A DNA stretch of 64,000 bases from JOPF136 sp963773835 (lineage in GTDB: Bacteria > Acidobacteriota > Terriglobia > Acidiferrales > UBA7541), in NCBI GenBank assembly GCA_963773835.1, contig CAVZCQ010000001.1:992001-1056000 (forward strand), written 5' to 3'. The notes under the pieces were generated by a model that had not been told where the DNA came from, made no database searches, and saw only the letters and a list, made by a program, of their open reading frames with translations. This document shows positions 26,759 to 34,940 of the stretch, one piece after another. The position numbers were made by a program, and so were the translations under genes. Within the stretch, counting starts at the first letter, position 1. Each line of letters opens with the position of its first letter.

Positions 26759-27592
26759 GTGGAAGTTCCCATGAACGCAGCACTCGGCGCCGCGCGAAAG
26801 CCTGCGCCCCTGCCCGCAGGGGTTGCGAAAATGGATCCCCTGGCCGGGTTGAAACCTCGCCTGGAAGTGAAGAACCTGAATTTTTACTACGGGTCGAAGC
26901 AGGCGCTGCACGATATTTCGCTCACCATTCCCACCAACCGGGTGACGGCACTCATCGGGCCTTCCGGTTGCGGCAAATCCACCCTGCTGCGCACGCTCAA
27001 CCGCATGCACGAGACGGTCAAGACTTCGCACCTCGAGGGCGAGATCCTGCTGGACGGGGAGAGCGTGCTGGACCAGGACGTGACGCGGTTGCGGCGGCGA
27101 GTGGGAATGGTCTTCCAGCGCCCCAACCCTTTCCCCAAATCGATCTTCGACAACATCGCTTACGGCCTCCGCGTCAACGGCTACAAAGGTTCCATCTCCG
27201 AGGCCGTCGAGAAGAGCCTGCGGCGCGCCGCGCTCTGGGAAGAGGTGAAAGACTCGCTGCACAAATCGGCCTACGCCATTTCCGGAGGCCAGCAGCAGCG
27301 GCTGTGCATCGCGCGGGCGCTGGCCGTGGATCCGGAAGTGCTGCTGCTGGACGAACCGTGTTCGGCGCTGGACCCCATCAGCACCGCGAAGATCGAAGAG
27401 CTGCTGTTCGGGCTGAAAGACAATTGCACGCTGGCCATCGTGACGCACAACATGCAGCAGGCGGCGCGGTCGAGCGACCTGACCGCGTTCATGCTGGAAG
27501 GACATCTGGTGGAATTCCAGTCCACGGAACAATTGTTTACCACGCCCTCCGATCCCCGGACAGAGGCGTACATCACCGGCCGGTTCGGATGA
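26759..27592 (+). CDS. pstB: phosphate ABC transporter ATPase PstB
   Basis: 277 residues. Walker A GPSGCGKST is at residues 67-75, the Q-loop is VFQRPNPFPKSI, the signature is SGGQQQR and Walker B is LLLDEPCSALDP, with the H-loop in IVTHNMQQA. The QRPNPFPKSI string is specific to PstB. The N-terminus has about 30 extra residues before the first strand. The start is GTG at 26759, or ATG four codons later. Confidence 0.94.
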   Translation: MEVPMNAALGAARKPAPLPAGVAKMDPLAGLKPRLEVKNLNFYYGSKQALHDISLTIPTNRVTALIGPSGCGKSTLLRTLNRMHETVKTSHLEGEILLDGESVLDQDVTRLRRRVGMVFQRPNPFPKSIFDNIAYGLRVNGYKGSISEAVEKSLRRAALWEEVKDSLHKSAYAISGGQQQRLCIARALAVDPEVLLLDEPCSALDPISTAKIEELLFGLKDNCTLAIVTHNMQQAARSSDLTAFMLEGHLVEFQSTEQLFTTPSDPRTEAYITGRFG

Positions 27593-27606
27593 GGAGGTCT
27601 GCCTAG

Positions 27607-28272
27607 ATGGAACGCCATTTCGAAAAGGATCTGCAGGAACTCAAGGACCGGCTCGTGTGGATGGGCTCGCTGGTGGAGCGCGCCGTGCATCAGTCCGTGC
27701 AGGCGGTGCTGGACGGCGAAAAGGAAATGGCCAACCGGGTGATCGAGGAAGAGCCGGCCATCAACGAGATGCAAATCGAAGTGGACGAGCGCGTGGTGAA
27801 ACTCCTGGCCACCCAGCAGATCACTGCCGGCGACCTGCGCTTCGCCATCGCCGTGTCGCGCATCAATGGCGACCTGGAGCGCATCGGGGACCAGGCGGTG
27901 AATATCGCGCAGTCCGCGCTGCGCATACTGAGGCACCCGCGCGTGAAGCCCTACGTGGACCTGCCGCGGATGAGTGAAATCGCTGAGGAAATGGTGCGCG
28001 ACAGCCTGAACGCGCTGGTGCGGCGCGACGTGGAGCTGGCGCGCAACGTACTGGCGCGCGACGACGTGGTGGATTCCCTGCGCAACCAGATTTTCCGCGA
28101 GCTGCTCACCTACATGATGGAGAACTCGGCGGTGGTGTTTCCGGCCTTCGAGCTGATCCTGGTGGCGAAAAACCTGGAGCGCATCGCGGACCACGCCACG
28201 AACATCTCCGAAGACGTCATCTTCATGGTCGTCGGACGCGACGTGCGACACCCGGCGCTCGACCGGCGGTAG
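27607..28272 (+). CDS. phoU: phosphate signalling protein PhoU
   Basis: 221 residues, two PhoU three-helix repeats with the metal-binding E/DxxxD strings (NGDLERIGDQAVNIA and AKNLERIADHATNISED). PhoU links PstB transport state to PhoR activity. A GAGGAGG site precedes the ATG. The TAG stop (28270-28272) is also the start of a GC-rich hairpin repeat. Confidence 0.93.
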   Translation: MERHFEKDLQELKDRLVWMGSLVERAVHQSVQAVLDGEKEMANRVIEEEPAINEMQIEVDERVVKLLATQQITAGDLRFAIAVSRINGDLERIGDQAVNIAQSALRILRHPRVKPYVDLPRMSEIAEEMVRDSLNALVRRDVELARNVLARDDVVDSLRNQIFRELLTYMMENSAVVFPAFELILVAKNLERIADHATNISEDVIFMVVGRDVRHPALDRR

Positions 28273-28330
28273 CGCCGGCCTTCAGGCCGGGCTGTCTGGG
28301 TAGCCACGGTCAGCGCCTTTCTGACCGTGG
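28270..28330. repeat. two hairpin repeats after phoU
   Basis: The first is TAGCGCCGGCCTTCAGGCCGG-like (28270-28290); its first triplet is the phoU stop. The second is CCACGGTCAG, 7-base loop, CTGACCGTGG (28304-28330), preceded by GGGTAG. The second form recurs at 34843 and 34890, and degenerate at 29043. They may also act as a terminator for the pst operon. Confidence 0.75.
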
Positions 28331-28337
28331 GCCTCAC

Positions 28338-28739
28338 TCATCGCAGGACCCAATTTTCCAGCTTCAGGTTGGGCACTCGGCTGAAGTGCTTCGTATTGTT
28401 GGTGACGAGCACGGCGTTCCTGCTGCGCGCGTGTGCGGCGATCATAAGGTCCATCCCGCCGATCGAAGCGCCCTTCCGTTCCAGCCCGGCCCGGATGTCG
28501 CCATAGTGGTCCGCCGCAGCGGAGTCCCAGGGGAGCAGCAATAACCCGCGCGCAAATTCCTCGATGTTCCTTCGCAAGGCGGCGCGATTGGGAAGCAGGG
28601 CGGCGCCGTAATACAGCTCAGCCAGCACCACCGACGACATCCCGATTTCCTCGGGCGCCGACTGCCTGAACCGGGCAGCCGCGCCCGCAGGATGTGCCCT
28701 CAGGATGTAGCTGCACGTGTCTGTATCGAGCATCCACAT
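28338..28739 (-). CDS. vapC: PIN-domain ribonuclease toxin VapC
   Basis: 133 residues, the usual PIN length. The acidic metal-binding residues are Asp5 (MLDTDTCSYI), Glu41 (VLAELYYG) and Asp97 (GGMDLMIAA), with the TNN string near 113. It would cleave RNA when freed from VapB. Its ATG overlaps the vapB stop by one base. Confidence 0.9.
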   Translation of the reverse strand: MWMLDTDTCSYILRAHPAGAAARFRQSAPEEIGMSSVVLAELYYGAALLPNRAALRRNIEEFARGLLLLPWDSAAADHYGDIRAGLERKGASIGGMDLMIAAHARSRNAVLVTNNTKHFSRVPNLKLENWVLR

Positions 28740-28972
28740 TAGAACACCCTGCGTTTTTGCGGTTTTTTGTCTCTGCGCCGGGCCAGGAAATCAGCCGGAA
28801 AGGGTGAAGGACGCGCGAAGAACTCCTCCCAGTCCACTTTCGCCATCGGACGGAGGATCACCAGACTGCCGCGCCTCTCGATGTAGACTTCCTTTCCCGG
28901 GAGGCGAAAATCCTTCGGCAGCCGCACCGCCTGGCTACGCCCGTTCTGAAACAGCTTTGCCGTTCTGGCCAT
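28739..28972 (-). CDS. vapB: AbrB/SpoVT-type antitoxin VapB
   Basis: 77 residues. The N-terminal swapped-hairpin domain (AKLFQNGRSQAVRLPKDFR, then VYIERRGSLVILRP) binds DNA. The basic tail after residue 50 (FLARRRDKKPQKRR) should wrap the toxin. ATG follows GGGAGG. It binds VapC and represses the operon, probably at the palindromic site just upstream. Confidence 0.9.
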   Translation of the reverse strand: MARTAKLFQNGRSQAVRLPKDFRLPGKEVYIERRGSLVILRPMAKVDWEEFFARPSPFPADFLARRRDKKPQKRRVF

Positions 28973-28986
28973 GGCGCCCTCCCTCG

Positions 28987-29006
28987 GTATATACCAGAGT
29001 ATATAT
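28987..29006 (-). promoter_or_regulatory. vapBC promoter/operator
   Basis: Two self-complementary 8-mers, GTATATAC (28987-28994) and GTATATAT (28999-29006), lie 12 bases apart just before vapB. They overlap the likely -10 (TATACT on the minus strand). A VapB-VapC binding site is the natural reading. Confidence 0.5.
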
Positions 29007-29042
29007 CAAGGGCTGGTGTTCGTAAATCGAGAGAATAGCCCC

Positions 29043-29061
29043 GGTCAATGCGCTTTTGACC
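29043..29061. repeat. degenerate copy of the CCACGGTCAG hairpin repeat
   Basis: GGTCAA, 7-base loop TGCGCTT, TTGACC, followed by TTAGCTACC. The stem position, the loop length and the loop text resemble the copies at 28304 and 34843. Confidence 0.4.
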
Positions 29062-29119
29062 TTAGCTACCGTTTATGGTGCGAGAAACGCCGTCCGCGGA
29101 CTCCGTTGCCAACCGAGCG

Positions 29120-31795
29120 CTAGCGCATTTTGCGAAGTACAAACGGCAGGATGCCACCGTGCCGGTAGTATTCCACTTCTTCGGGCGTGTCGATGCGGGC
29201 GACAGCGGAGAACGATTTCTGCGCGCCGCCCGTGCCGCTCACGCGGACGGTCACTTTTTTGCGCGGGGTGATGCCTTCTGCCAATCCGTTGATGTCCACC
29301 GACTCTGTGCCCGTGAGCCCGTGCGATTCGCGGCCTTCGCCCGGAAGAAATTCGAGCGGGAGGACGCCCATGCCAACGAGGTTGGAGCGATGGATGCGCT
29401 CGAAGCTCTCGGCCAGCACCGCGCGCACGCCGAGCAGCAGCGTTCCCTTTGCCGCCCAGTCGCGCGAGGAGCCGGAGCCGTATTCCTTTCCGCCGATCAC
29501 CACCAGCGGCGTTTTCTCTTGCTTGTAGCGCATGGCCGCGTCGTAGATGGCCATCTTTTCGCCCGACGGCACGTGAACCGTCCACCAGCCCTCGACTCCC
29601 GGCACCATGAAATTCTTCAGCCGGATGTTGGCGAACGTGCCGCGCATCATCACCTGATGGTTGCCGCGGCGCGCGCCGTAGGAATTGAAATCGGACGGTT
29701 TGACGCCGAGCGAGATCAAATATTTCCCCGCCGGCGAATCCGCCGCGATGCTGCCTGCCGGCGAAATGTGGTCGGTGGTGACGCTGTCGCCCAGCACGGC
29801 CAGCACCCGGGCCCCGCGCACCTCTTCGATCGCGCCCGGCGTGCGCGGCATGTTTTCGAAATACGGCGGATTCTGGATGTAGGTGGAAGCGGCGTCCCAG
29901 GGGTAGAGCTCGCCTTCCGAGACGGGCACTTTGCGCCATTCCTCGGGGCCGGTGAACACGTCGCCGTATTCCTTGCGGAACATCCCCGTGGTGACCGCGG
30001 CGCGCACGGCCTGCTCGACTTCCGCGGGCGATGGCCAGATTTCGCGCAGAAAGACGGGCTTTCCTTTTGCGTCGCTGCCGAGCGATTCGCTGGCCATGTC
30101 GAAATCCATGCGGCCGGCGAGCGCGTAGGCGACGACGAGCGGGGGCGAGGCCAGATAATTCGCGCGCACCAGCGGGTTGATGCGCCCCTCAAAGTTGCGA
30201 TTCCCACTGAGGACGGACACGGCGACCAGCGAGTTGTCCTTTATCGCCGCGGCCACCGGTTCGGGCAGCGGGCCGCTATTTCCGATGCAGGTGGTGCAGC
30301 CGTAGGCCACCAGGTTGAAGCGCAACGCGTCGAGATATTTGGTGAGGCCGGCGGCCTCAAGATAATCGGTGACGACCTTGGAGCCGGGCGCGAGGCTGGT
30401 CTTCACCCACGGTTTCGTCTTCAGCCCGCGCTCCACGGCTTTCTTGGCGATCAGGCCCGCGCCGATCATCAACGACGGGTTCGACGTGTTCGTGCAGCTT
30501 GTGATTGCGGCGATGACCACGGAGCCGTGGCCCAACTCGTAGAGGTCGCCGTTGGATTTTACCTGGGCGTGCTTGGCGGGGGCGCCTTCGAGCGATTTGA
30601 GGAATGCGGGCTTCGCTTCGCGCAGCGGCACTCGGTCCTGCGGGCGCTTGGGGCCGGCCAGTGTGGGCTCGATGGTCGAGAGATCGAGTTCGAGCGTGTC
30701 GGTGAAAATGGGGTCGGGCGTCGCATCGGTGCGGAACAGGCCCTGCTCCTTTGCGTAGGCTTCAACGAGCTGGACGTGGTCTTCCTCGCGGGCGGAGAAA
30801 CGCAGGTAGGCGAGCGTTTCCGCATCCACTGGGAAAAAGCCCATGGTCGCGCCGTATTCCGGCGACATGTTAGAGAGCACGGCGCGGTCCGGAACGGAGA
30901 GGCTGGAGAGGCCGGTGCCGTAGTATTCGACGAATTTGCCGACCACGCCTTTCTTGCGAAGCATCTGTGTGGCCGTCAGCACCAGGTCAGTGGCCGTGGT
31001 GCCGGCGGGCAGGCGGCCGTGGAGTTTGAAGCCGACGACGTCCGGAATCAGCATGGACAGCGGCTGGCCGAGCATGGCGGCCTCCGCTTCAATGCCGCCC
31101 ACGCCCCAGCCGAACACGCCAATGGAATTGATCATGGTGGTGTGGGAGTCGGTGCCGACCAGGGAATCGGGGAAGGCGAACGTGGCGCCGTCGGCCTGGC
31201 GCGTGAACACGGTGCGGCCCAGGTATTCCAGGTTCACCTGATGGCAAATGCCGGTGCCCGGAGGGACGACGCGGAAATCGTGAAACGACTTCTGGCCCCA
31301 GCGGAGGAATACATAGCGTTCCCTGTTGCGCTGGAATTCGATTTCTGTGTTCAGCAGATAGGCCTGGTTGGTGCCGAACAGGTCCACCTGCACGGAATGG
31401 TCGATGACGAGGTCTACGGGCAGCAGCGGATTGATTTTTTTGGGATCGCCGCCCATGGCCCGCATGGCGTCGCGCATGGCTGCCAGGTCCACCACGGCAG
31501 GCACGCCGGTGAAATCCTGCATCAGGACGCGGGCGGGCATGAAGTTGACTTCCTTCCGGGCGCCTGGCTTCGCGGGGTTCCAGCGGGCGAGGGCTTCGAC
31601 GTCCGGGGATTTGACGAATGCGCCGTCTTCGTGCCGCAGCAGGTTTTCGAGCAGCACTTTCAGCGAGAACGGCAGACGCGAGGGTTGGCCCAGGCCGTGC
31701 TTTTCGAGCTCGCTGATGCGGAAAATCTGGAATTCGCGGCCGGCGGCGCGGAGAGCGCCGCGGGAGCCGAAACTGTTGCGTTGTGGGGTGGTCAT
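29120..31795 (-). CDS. acnA: aconitate hydratase A
   Basis: 891 residues, normal for AcnA/IRP1-type enzymes. Substrate and cluster motifs include DSLVGTDSHTTMIN, SCTNTSNPS (first Fe-S Cys) and YGCTTCIGNSGPL (two more Cys). The swivel domain has YGSGSSRDWAAKG. It interconverts citrate and isocitrate in the cytosol. It is monocistronic and divergent from the radical SAM gene. ATG at 31795 follows AAGGAG at a long spacing (about 12 bases). Confidence 0.95.
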   Translation of the reverse strand: MTTPQRNSFGSRGALRAAGREFQIFRISELEKHGLGQPSRLPFSLKVLLENLLRHEDGAFVKSPDVEALARWNPAKPGARKEVNFMPARVLMQDFTGVPAVVDLAAMRDAMRAMGGDPKKINPLLPVDLVIDHSVQVDLFGTNQAYLLNTEIEFQRNRERYVFLRWGQKSFHDFRVVPPGTGICHQVNLEYLGRTVFTRQADGATFAFPDSLVGTDSHTTMINSIGVFGWGVGGIEAEAAMLGQPLSMLIPDVVGFKLHGRLPAGTTATDLVLTATQMLRKKGVVGKFVEYYGTGLSSLSVPDRAVLSNMSPEYGATMGFFPVDAETLAYLRFSAREEDHVQLVEAYAKEQGLFRTDATPDPIFTDTLELDLSTIEPTLAGPKRPQDRVPLREAKPAFLKSLEGAPAKHAQVKSNGDLYELGHGSVVIAAITSCTNTSNPSLMIGAGLIAKKAVERGLKTKPWVKTSLAPGSKVVTDYLEAAGLTKYLDALRFNLVAYGCTTCIGNSGPLPEPVAAAIKDNSLVAVSVLSGNRNFEGRINPLVRANYLASPPLVVAYALAGRMDFDMASESLGSDAKGKPVFLREIWPSPAEVEQAVRAAVTTGMFRKEYGDVFTGPEEWRKVPVSEGELYPWDAASTYIQNPPYFENMPRTPGAIEEVRGARVLAVLGDSVTTDHISPAGSIAADSPAGKYLISLGVKPSDFNSYGARRGNHQVMMRGTFANIRLKNFMVPGVEGWWTVHVPSGEKMAIYDAAMRYKQEKTPLVVIGGKEYGSGSSRDWAAKGTLLLGVRAVLAESFERIHRSNLVGMGVLPLEFLPGEGRESHGLTGTESVDINGLAEGITPRKKVTVRVSGTGGAQKSFSAVARIDTPEEVEYYRHGGILPFVLRKMR

Positions 31796-31917
31796 ATGCG
31801 CATGCGCTCCTTGAAAGGAATCTTCATTCTATCGCAATCGTCGCATGCTCTTTGGATGAATTCAGGGGCGGAATTGGTGACGCCTCGGGCGCCATGCCAT
31901 AATCGTTGCGAGCGATT

Positions 31918-33384
31918 GTGAACGTCCTCCTGATTTCCACTTATGAACTGGGCCGGCAACCGTTCGGGCTGGCGTCGCCCGCGGCGTGGCTCGGGCGCGC
32001 GGGGGCGGAGGTGCGCTGCCTGGACGTCTCGCGCGACGATTTCCGCGAGGACTGGGTGCGCGCGGCGGACCTGATCGCGTTCTACGTGCCGATGCACACG
32101 GCAACGCGGCTGGCGGTGATGCTGCTCGAGCCGGTGCGCAGGCTGAATCCGGGAGCGCATATTTGCTTCTACGGGTTGTATGCGCCGATGAATGCGGATT
32201 ATCTGAGCGGGCTGGGAGTCGAGAGCGTGATTGGCGGGGAGTTCGAGGGGCCGCTGGTGGAGCTAATGGAAGGACTCCGGAGCAAAGATTTCAACACCGG
32301 GGACACGGAGAGGAAGGGAACAGAGGGCGCGCAGCCCGCGGTCATTTCGGTCGCGCGACAGCAGTTTGTGGTGCCGGAGCGCGCGGGGTTGCCGGCGCTG
32401 AAAGAGTACGCGCACCTGCGATTGCCGGACGGCTCGCATCGCATCGCCGGCTATACGGAGGCGACACGGGGCTGCAAACATCTGTGCCGCCACTGTCCGA
32501 TTGTGCCGGTGTACCGCGGCGTCTTCCGTGTGGTCGGCGAGGACGTGGTGCTCGCCGACATACGCCAGCAGGTGGCTGCCGGGGCGCAGCACATCACCTT
32601 CGGCGATCCGGATTTTTTCAACGGGCCGCGGCATGCCATGGGAATCGTCAACGGACTGCATCGCGAATTCCCTGCGGTCAGCTACGACGCGACCATAAAA
32701 GTCGAGCACCTGTTGCGCCACGCCGACCTGCTGCCCGTGCTGCGCGACACCGGATGCGCGTTTGTAGTCACTGCGGCCGAATCGGTGGACGACCGCACCC
32801 TCGAGCGGCTGGCGAAGGGCCACACGCGCGCGGATTTTCTGGCCGTGGTTCGCCGCTGCCGCGAAATCGGCCTGCCGCTCCAGCCGACGTTTGTTCCGTT
32901 TACGCCGTGGACGACGCCGGGAAGCTACTGCGAACTGCTTCGCGTGCTGGCCGGCGAGGGAGTCGCCGCAGCTGTGCCCCCCATCCAGCTCGCCATCCGC
33001 CTGCTGATTCCCGCAGGCTCGCTGCTGCTGGAGCTGGAGGAGGTGCGGCGCATCGCCGGGCCGTTCGACCCCGAGGCGCTCGTGCAACCGTGGCGGCATC
33101 CGGACCCGCGCGTGGACGCGCTGGCGGAGGAAGTGCAGTCCATCGTGGAAAGCGGCGAGAAAAATGGCCGGACCCGCGACAAAATCTTTCTGCGGATCTG
33201 GGAGGCGGCGCATCGAGCGGCGGGAATGGATGCGCCGTCGCCGGCCGAACCGGTGCTCGTCGCGCGCGCCGCGGTGCCGTACCTCACTGAGCCCTGGTAC
33301 TGTTGAGCGGAGCCGACGCGGGACCAGTTGGTCCCCATCGCAAAAGCTCGCGAGGCGGTCCGCCAGGCGGAGTCGTTTGTGTAG
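31918..33384 (+). CDS. B12-binding-like radical SAM selenoprotein (CUAEP tail)
   Basis: 488 residues if the TGA at 33304-33306 is read as selenocysteine. The N-terminal Rossmann-like part (about 1-110, VNVLLISTYELGRQPFG) is arranged like B12-binding domains but lacks the DxHxxG His motif. The radical SAM cluster motif CKHLCRHC is at residues 186-193, followed by GDPDF and a TIM-barrel pattern. The frame reads Cys462-TGA-Ala-Glu-Pro and stays open for 25 codons to TAG. As I recall, NCBI describes a radical SAM family whose tail is CUAEP or CCAEP, which is what this spells. A hairpin follows the TGA. GTG at 31918 was chosen over TTG at 31906. A dispersed repeat seems to be inserted in frame near residues 126-140. 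The substrate is unknown. Confidence 0.82.
33314..33340 (+). promoter_or_regulatory. putative bacterial SECIS hairpin
   Basis: Upper stem GGGACC (33320-33325) pairs perfectly with GGTCCC (33330-33335) around the loop AGTT. CGA (33314-33316) can pair with TCG (33338-33340) below an internal loop. The loop lies 19 bases after the TGA, and G is its second base, both typical of bacterial SECIS elements. It sits inside the coding sequence, as bacterial SECIS do. Confidence 0.65.
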
Positions 33385-33409
33385 CGGAGCTGGGAGAAGA
33401 CAGGATTTC

Positions 33410-33540
33410 GCACGGAGAACACAGAGTCCCGAAGGCTCGGGACGGAGGACACGGAGTGAAGACAGAACCAACGCTCGGTTCGTCGCCCCTGCTGTTCTCT
33501 GTGAACTCCGTTCCTCCGCGTCCACCGTGTTAATTCTGTG
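33410..33540. repeat. composite dispersed repeat between radical SAM and ATP-grasp genes
   Basis: A 'cacggagaacacagag' stretch (33412-33427) and 'ggacacggagtgaag' (about 33448) are met by their approximate complement (CTGTTCTCTGTGAACTCC near 33490). The 19-mer GAGTCCCGAAGGCTCGGGA at 33424-33442 is embedded and is itself a hairpin. No gene is seen in this 168-base spacer. Confidence 0.6.
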
Positions 33541-33552
33541 TTCGTCCTCGTA

Positions 33553-34842
33553 ATGGCTACCACCACCCCAAAACGCCTACTGCTGCTCATTTCCAAGCTC
33601 GGCTACCAGGCGCGGGCGTTTGCTGACGCCGCGCACAGCTTGGGCTTGGAGGTGGTGTTCGGCACGGACCGCTGCCATCAGCTCGACGATCCCTGGAAGG
33701 ATGCCGCGCTGCCCTTGCATTTCGAGCGGCCCGCCGATGCCGCCGCGGAAATCGTCCGCGCCGCCGCAGTCGCTCCGGTGGACGCGATTCTCGCGCTGGG
33801 GGATCGCCCGCTGGCCGCGGCGGCCCACGCTGCGCGCTCGCTCGGCCTTCCGTACAACTCGCCGGAATCCGTCGAGACGGCTCGCGACAAACTGCGCCAG
33901 CGCGAGGCCCTCAGCGCTGCGCGCGTGCCGGTGCCGCAGTTTTTCTCGTTTGCGCTCGACGAAGACGTGGACCGCGTCCTCCCCGGCGTCCAGTTCCCAT
34001 GTGTCGTCAAACCTCTCATGCTCTCCATGAGCCAGGGAGTCGTGCGCGCGAACGACGCAGCGGAGTTCCGCGCCGCGGTGGCACGCATCCGGGCGCTGGT
34101 TTCGTCGCCGGAGATTCAGGTGACGCGCGAAGAGGGGCTCGACCGGCTGCTGGTGGAAGGCTACCTGCCCGGCTGGGAGGTCGCGCTGGAGGGCCTGCTC
34201 GAGGACGGCAACCTGCGCACACTCGCGATTTTCGACAAACCAGACGAGCTCGAAGGGCCATATTTCGAGGAAACGATTTACGTAACGCCCTCGCGCCTCC
34301 CGCCGCGCGCGCTGGCGGTGGTGGAAGACTGCGCCCGCAGCGCCGTCGCCGCGCTGGGCCTGACGCGCGGTCCGATTCATGCTGAATTCCGATTGAACGC
34401 GCGCGGGCCGTGGGTGCTCGAAGTGCAGCCGCGGCCCATCGGCGGGCTGTGTGCGCGCGCGCTCCGATTTGGCCCTGCACGCATGCCGCTGGAAGAGCTG
34501 CTGGTGCGCCACGCGCTGGGGATTCCAACGCGAGGACTGGAACGCGAGGCCGTGGCTTCTGGCGTGATGATGATCCCGGTTCCGGCTAGCGGAATTTTGG
34601 AGGGTGTCGAGGGAATCGAAGAGGCCGCGCGCGTACCCGGCGTCGAATCCGTGGAGATCACGGCGCGGATGCACGATTACATCGCGGCCTGGCCGGAAGG
34701 GTCCAGCTATCTGGGATTCATCTTCGCGCGCGCCCCGGAGCCCGCAGCGGTCGAATCCGGCCTTCGTGCCGCCCACGCCTGCCTGCGCTTCGATCTGCGC
34801 CCGCGCCTCCCGGTCGAGCATCCCCTCGCGCGGCACGGGTAG
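33553..34842 (+). CDS. ATP-grasp domain ligase, partner of the radical SAM selenoprotein
   Basis: 429 residues. A pre-ATP-grasp domain (LLLLISKLGYQARAFADAA) leads to the ATP-grasp fold: FPCVVKPLMLSMSQGV (ATP-binding Lys and loop), LVEGYLPGWEVALEG and HAEFRLNARGPWVLEVQPRP (metal-binding Glu/Asn), then GGL. It resembles the carbamoyl-phosphate-synthase-like ATP-grasp ligases that join a carboxylate to an amine. It lies 168 bases after the selenoprotein on the same strand, so the two may build or modify one product. The start is ATG 33553, or GTG 33538. The TAG stop is the first triplet of a hairpin repeat. Confidence 0.78.
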   Translation: MATTTPKRLLLLISKLGYQARAFADAAHSLGLEVVFGTDRCHQLDDPWKDAALPLHFERPADAAAEIVRAAAVAPVDAILALGDRPLAAAAHAARSLGLPYNSPESVETARDKLRQREALSAARVPVPQFFSFALDEDVDRVLPGVQFPCVVKPLMLSMSQGVVRANDAAEFRAAVARIRALVSSPEIQVTREEGLDRLLVEGYLPGWEVALEGLLEDGNLRTLAIFDKPDELEGPYFEETIYVTPSRLPPRALAVVEDCARSAVAALGLTRGPIHAEFRLNARGPWVLEVQPRPIGGLCARALRFGPARMPLEELLVRHALGIPTRGLEREAVASGVMMIPVPASGILEGVEGIEEAARVPGVESVEITARMHDYIAAWPEGSSYLGFIFARAPEPAAVESGLRAAHACLRFDLRPRLPVEHPLARHG

Positions 34843-34916
34843 CCACGGTCAGCGATTTTCTGACCGTGGGTTTCCTGGGTGGCACGGACCCACGGTCGGA
34901 AAGGCACCGACCGTGG
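34840..34916. repeat. two CCACGGTC hairpin repeats after the ATP-grasp gene
   Basis: CCACGGTCAG-CGATTTT-CTGACCGTGG (34843-34869) and CCACGGTCGG-AAAGGCA-CCGACCGTGG (34890-34916). Both have 10-bp perfect stems and 7-base loops, and the second shows compensating changes. The first starts at the TAG stop of the ATP-grasp gene, and the same GGGTAG junction is present at 28298. Confidence 0.8.
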
Positions 34917-34940
34917 CTACCGGAGCTGCAGACGGTCGCC

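Noticed and set aside
29075..31921. Long open frame (948 codons) on the plus strand opposite aconitase
   Set aside because: GC-rich antisense shadow. The minus strand encodes a full aconitase with all cluster residues.
33303..33533. Separate small gene starting at the TGA of the radical SAM gene
   Set aside because: Low-complexity and repeat-derived. The frame that continues the radical SAM protein through TGA gives the meaningful AEP tail.
28270..34916. CRISPR array made from the repeated hairpins
   Set aside because: The repeats are few, irregularly spaced and palindromic with no spacers of constant length.
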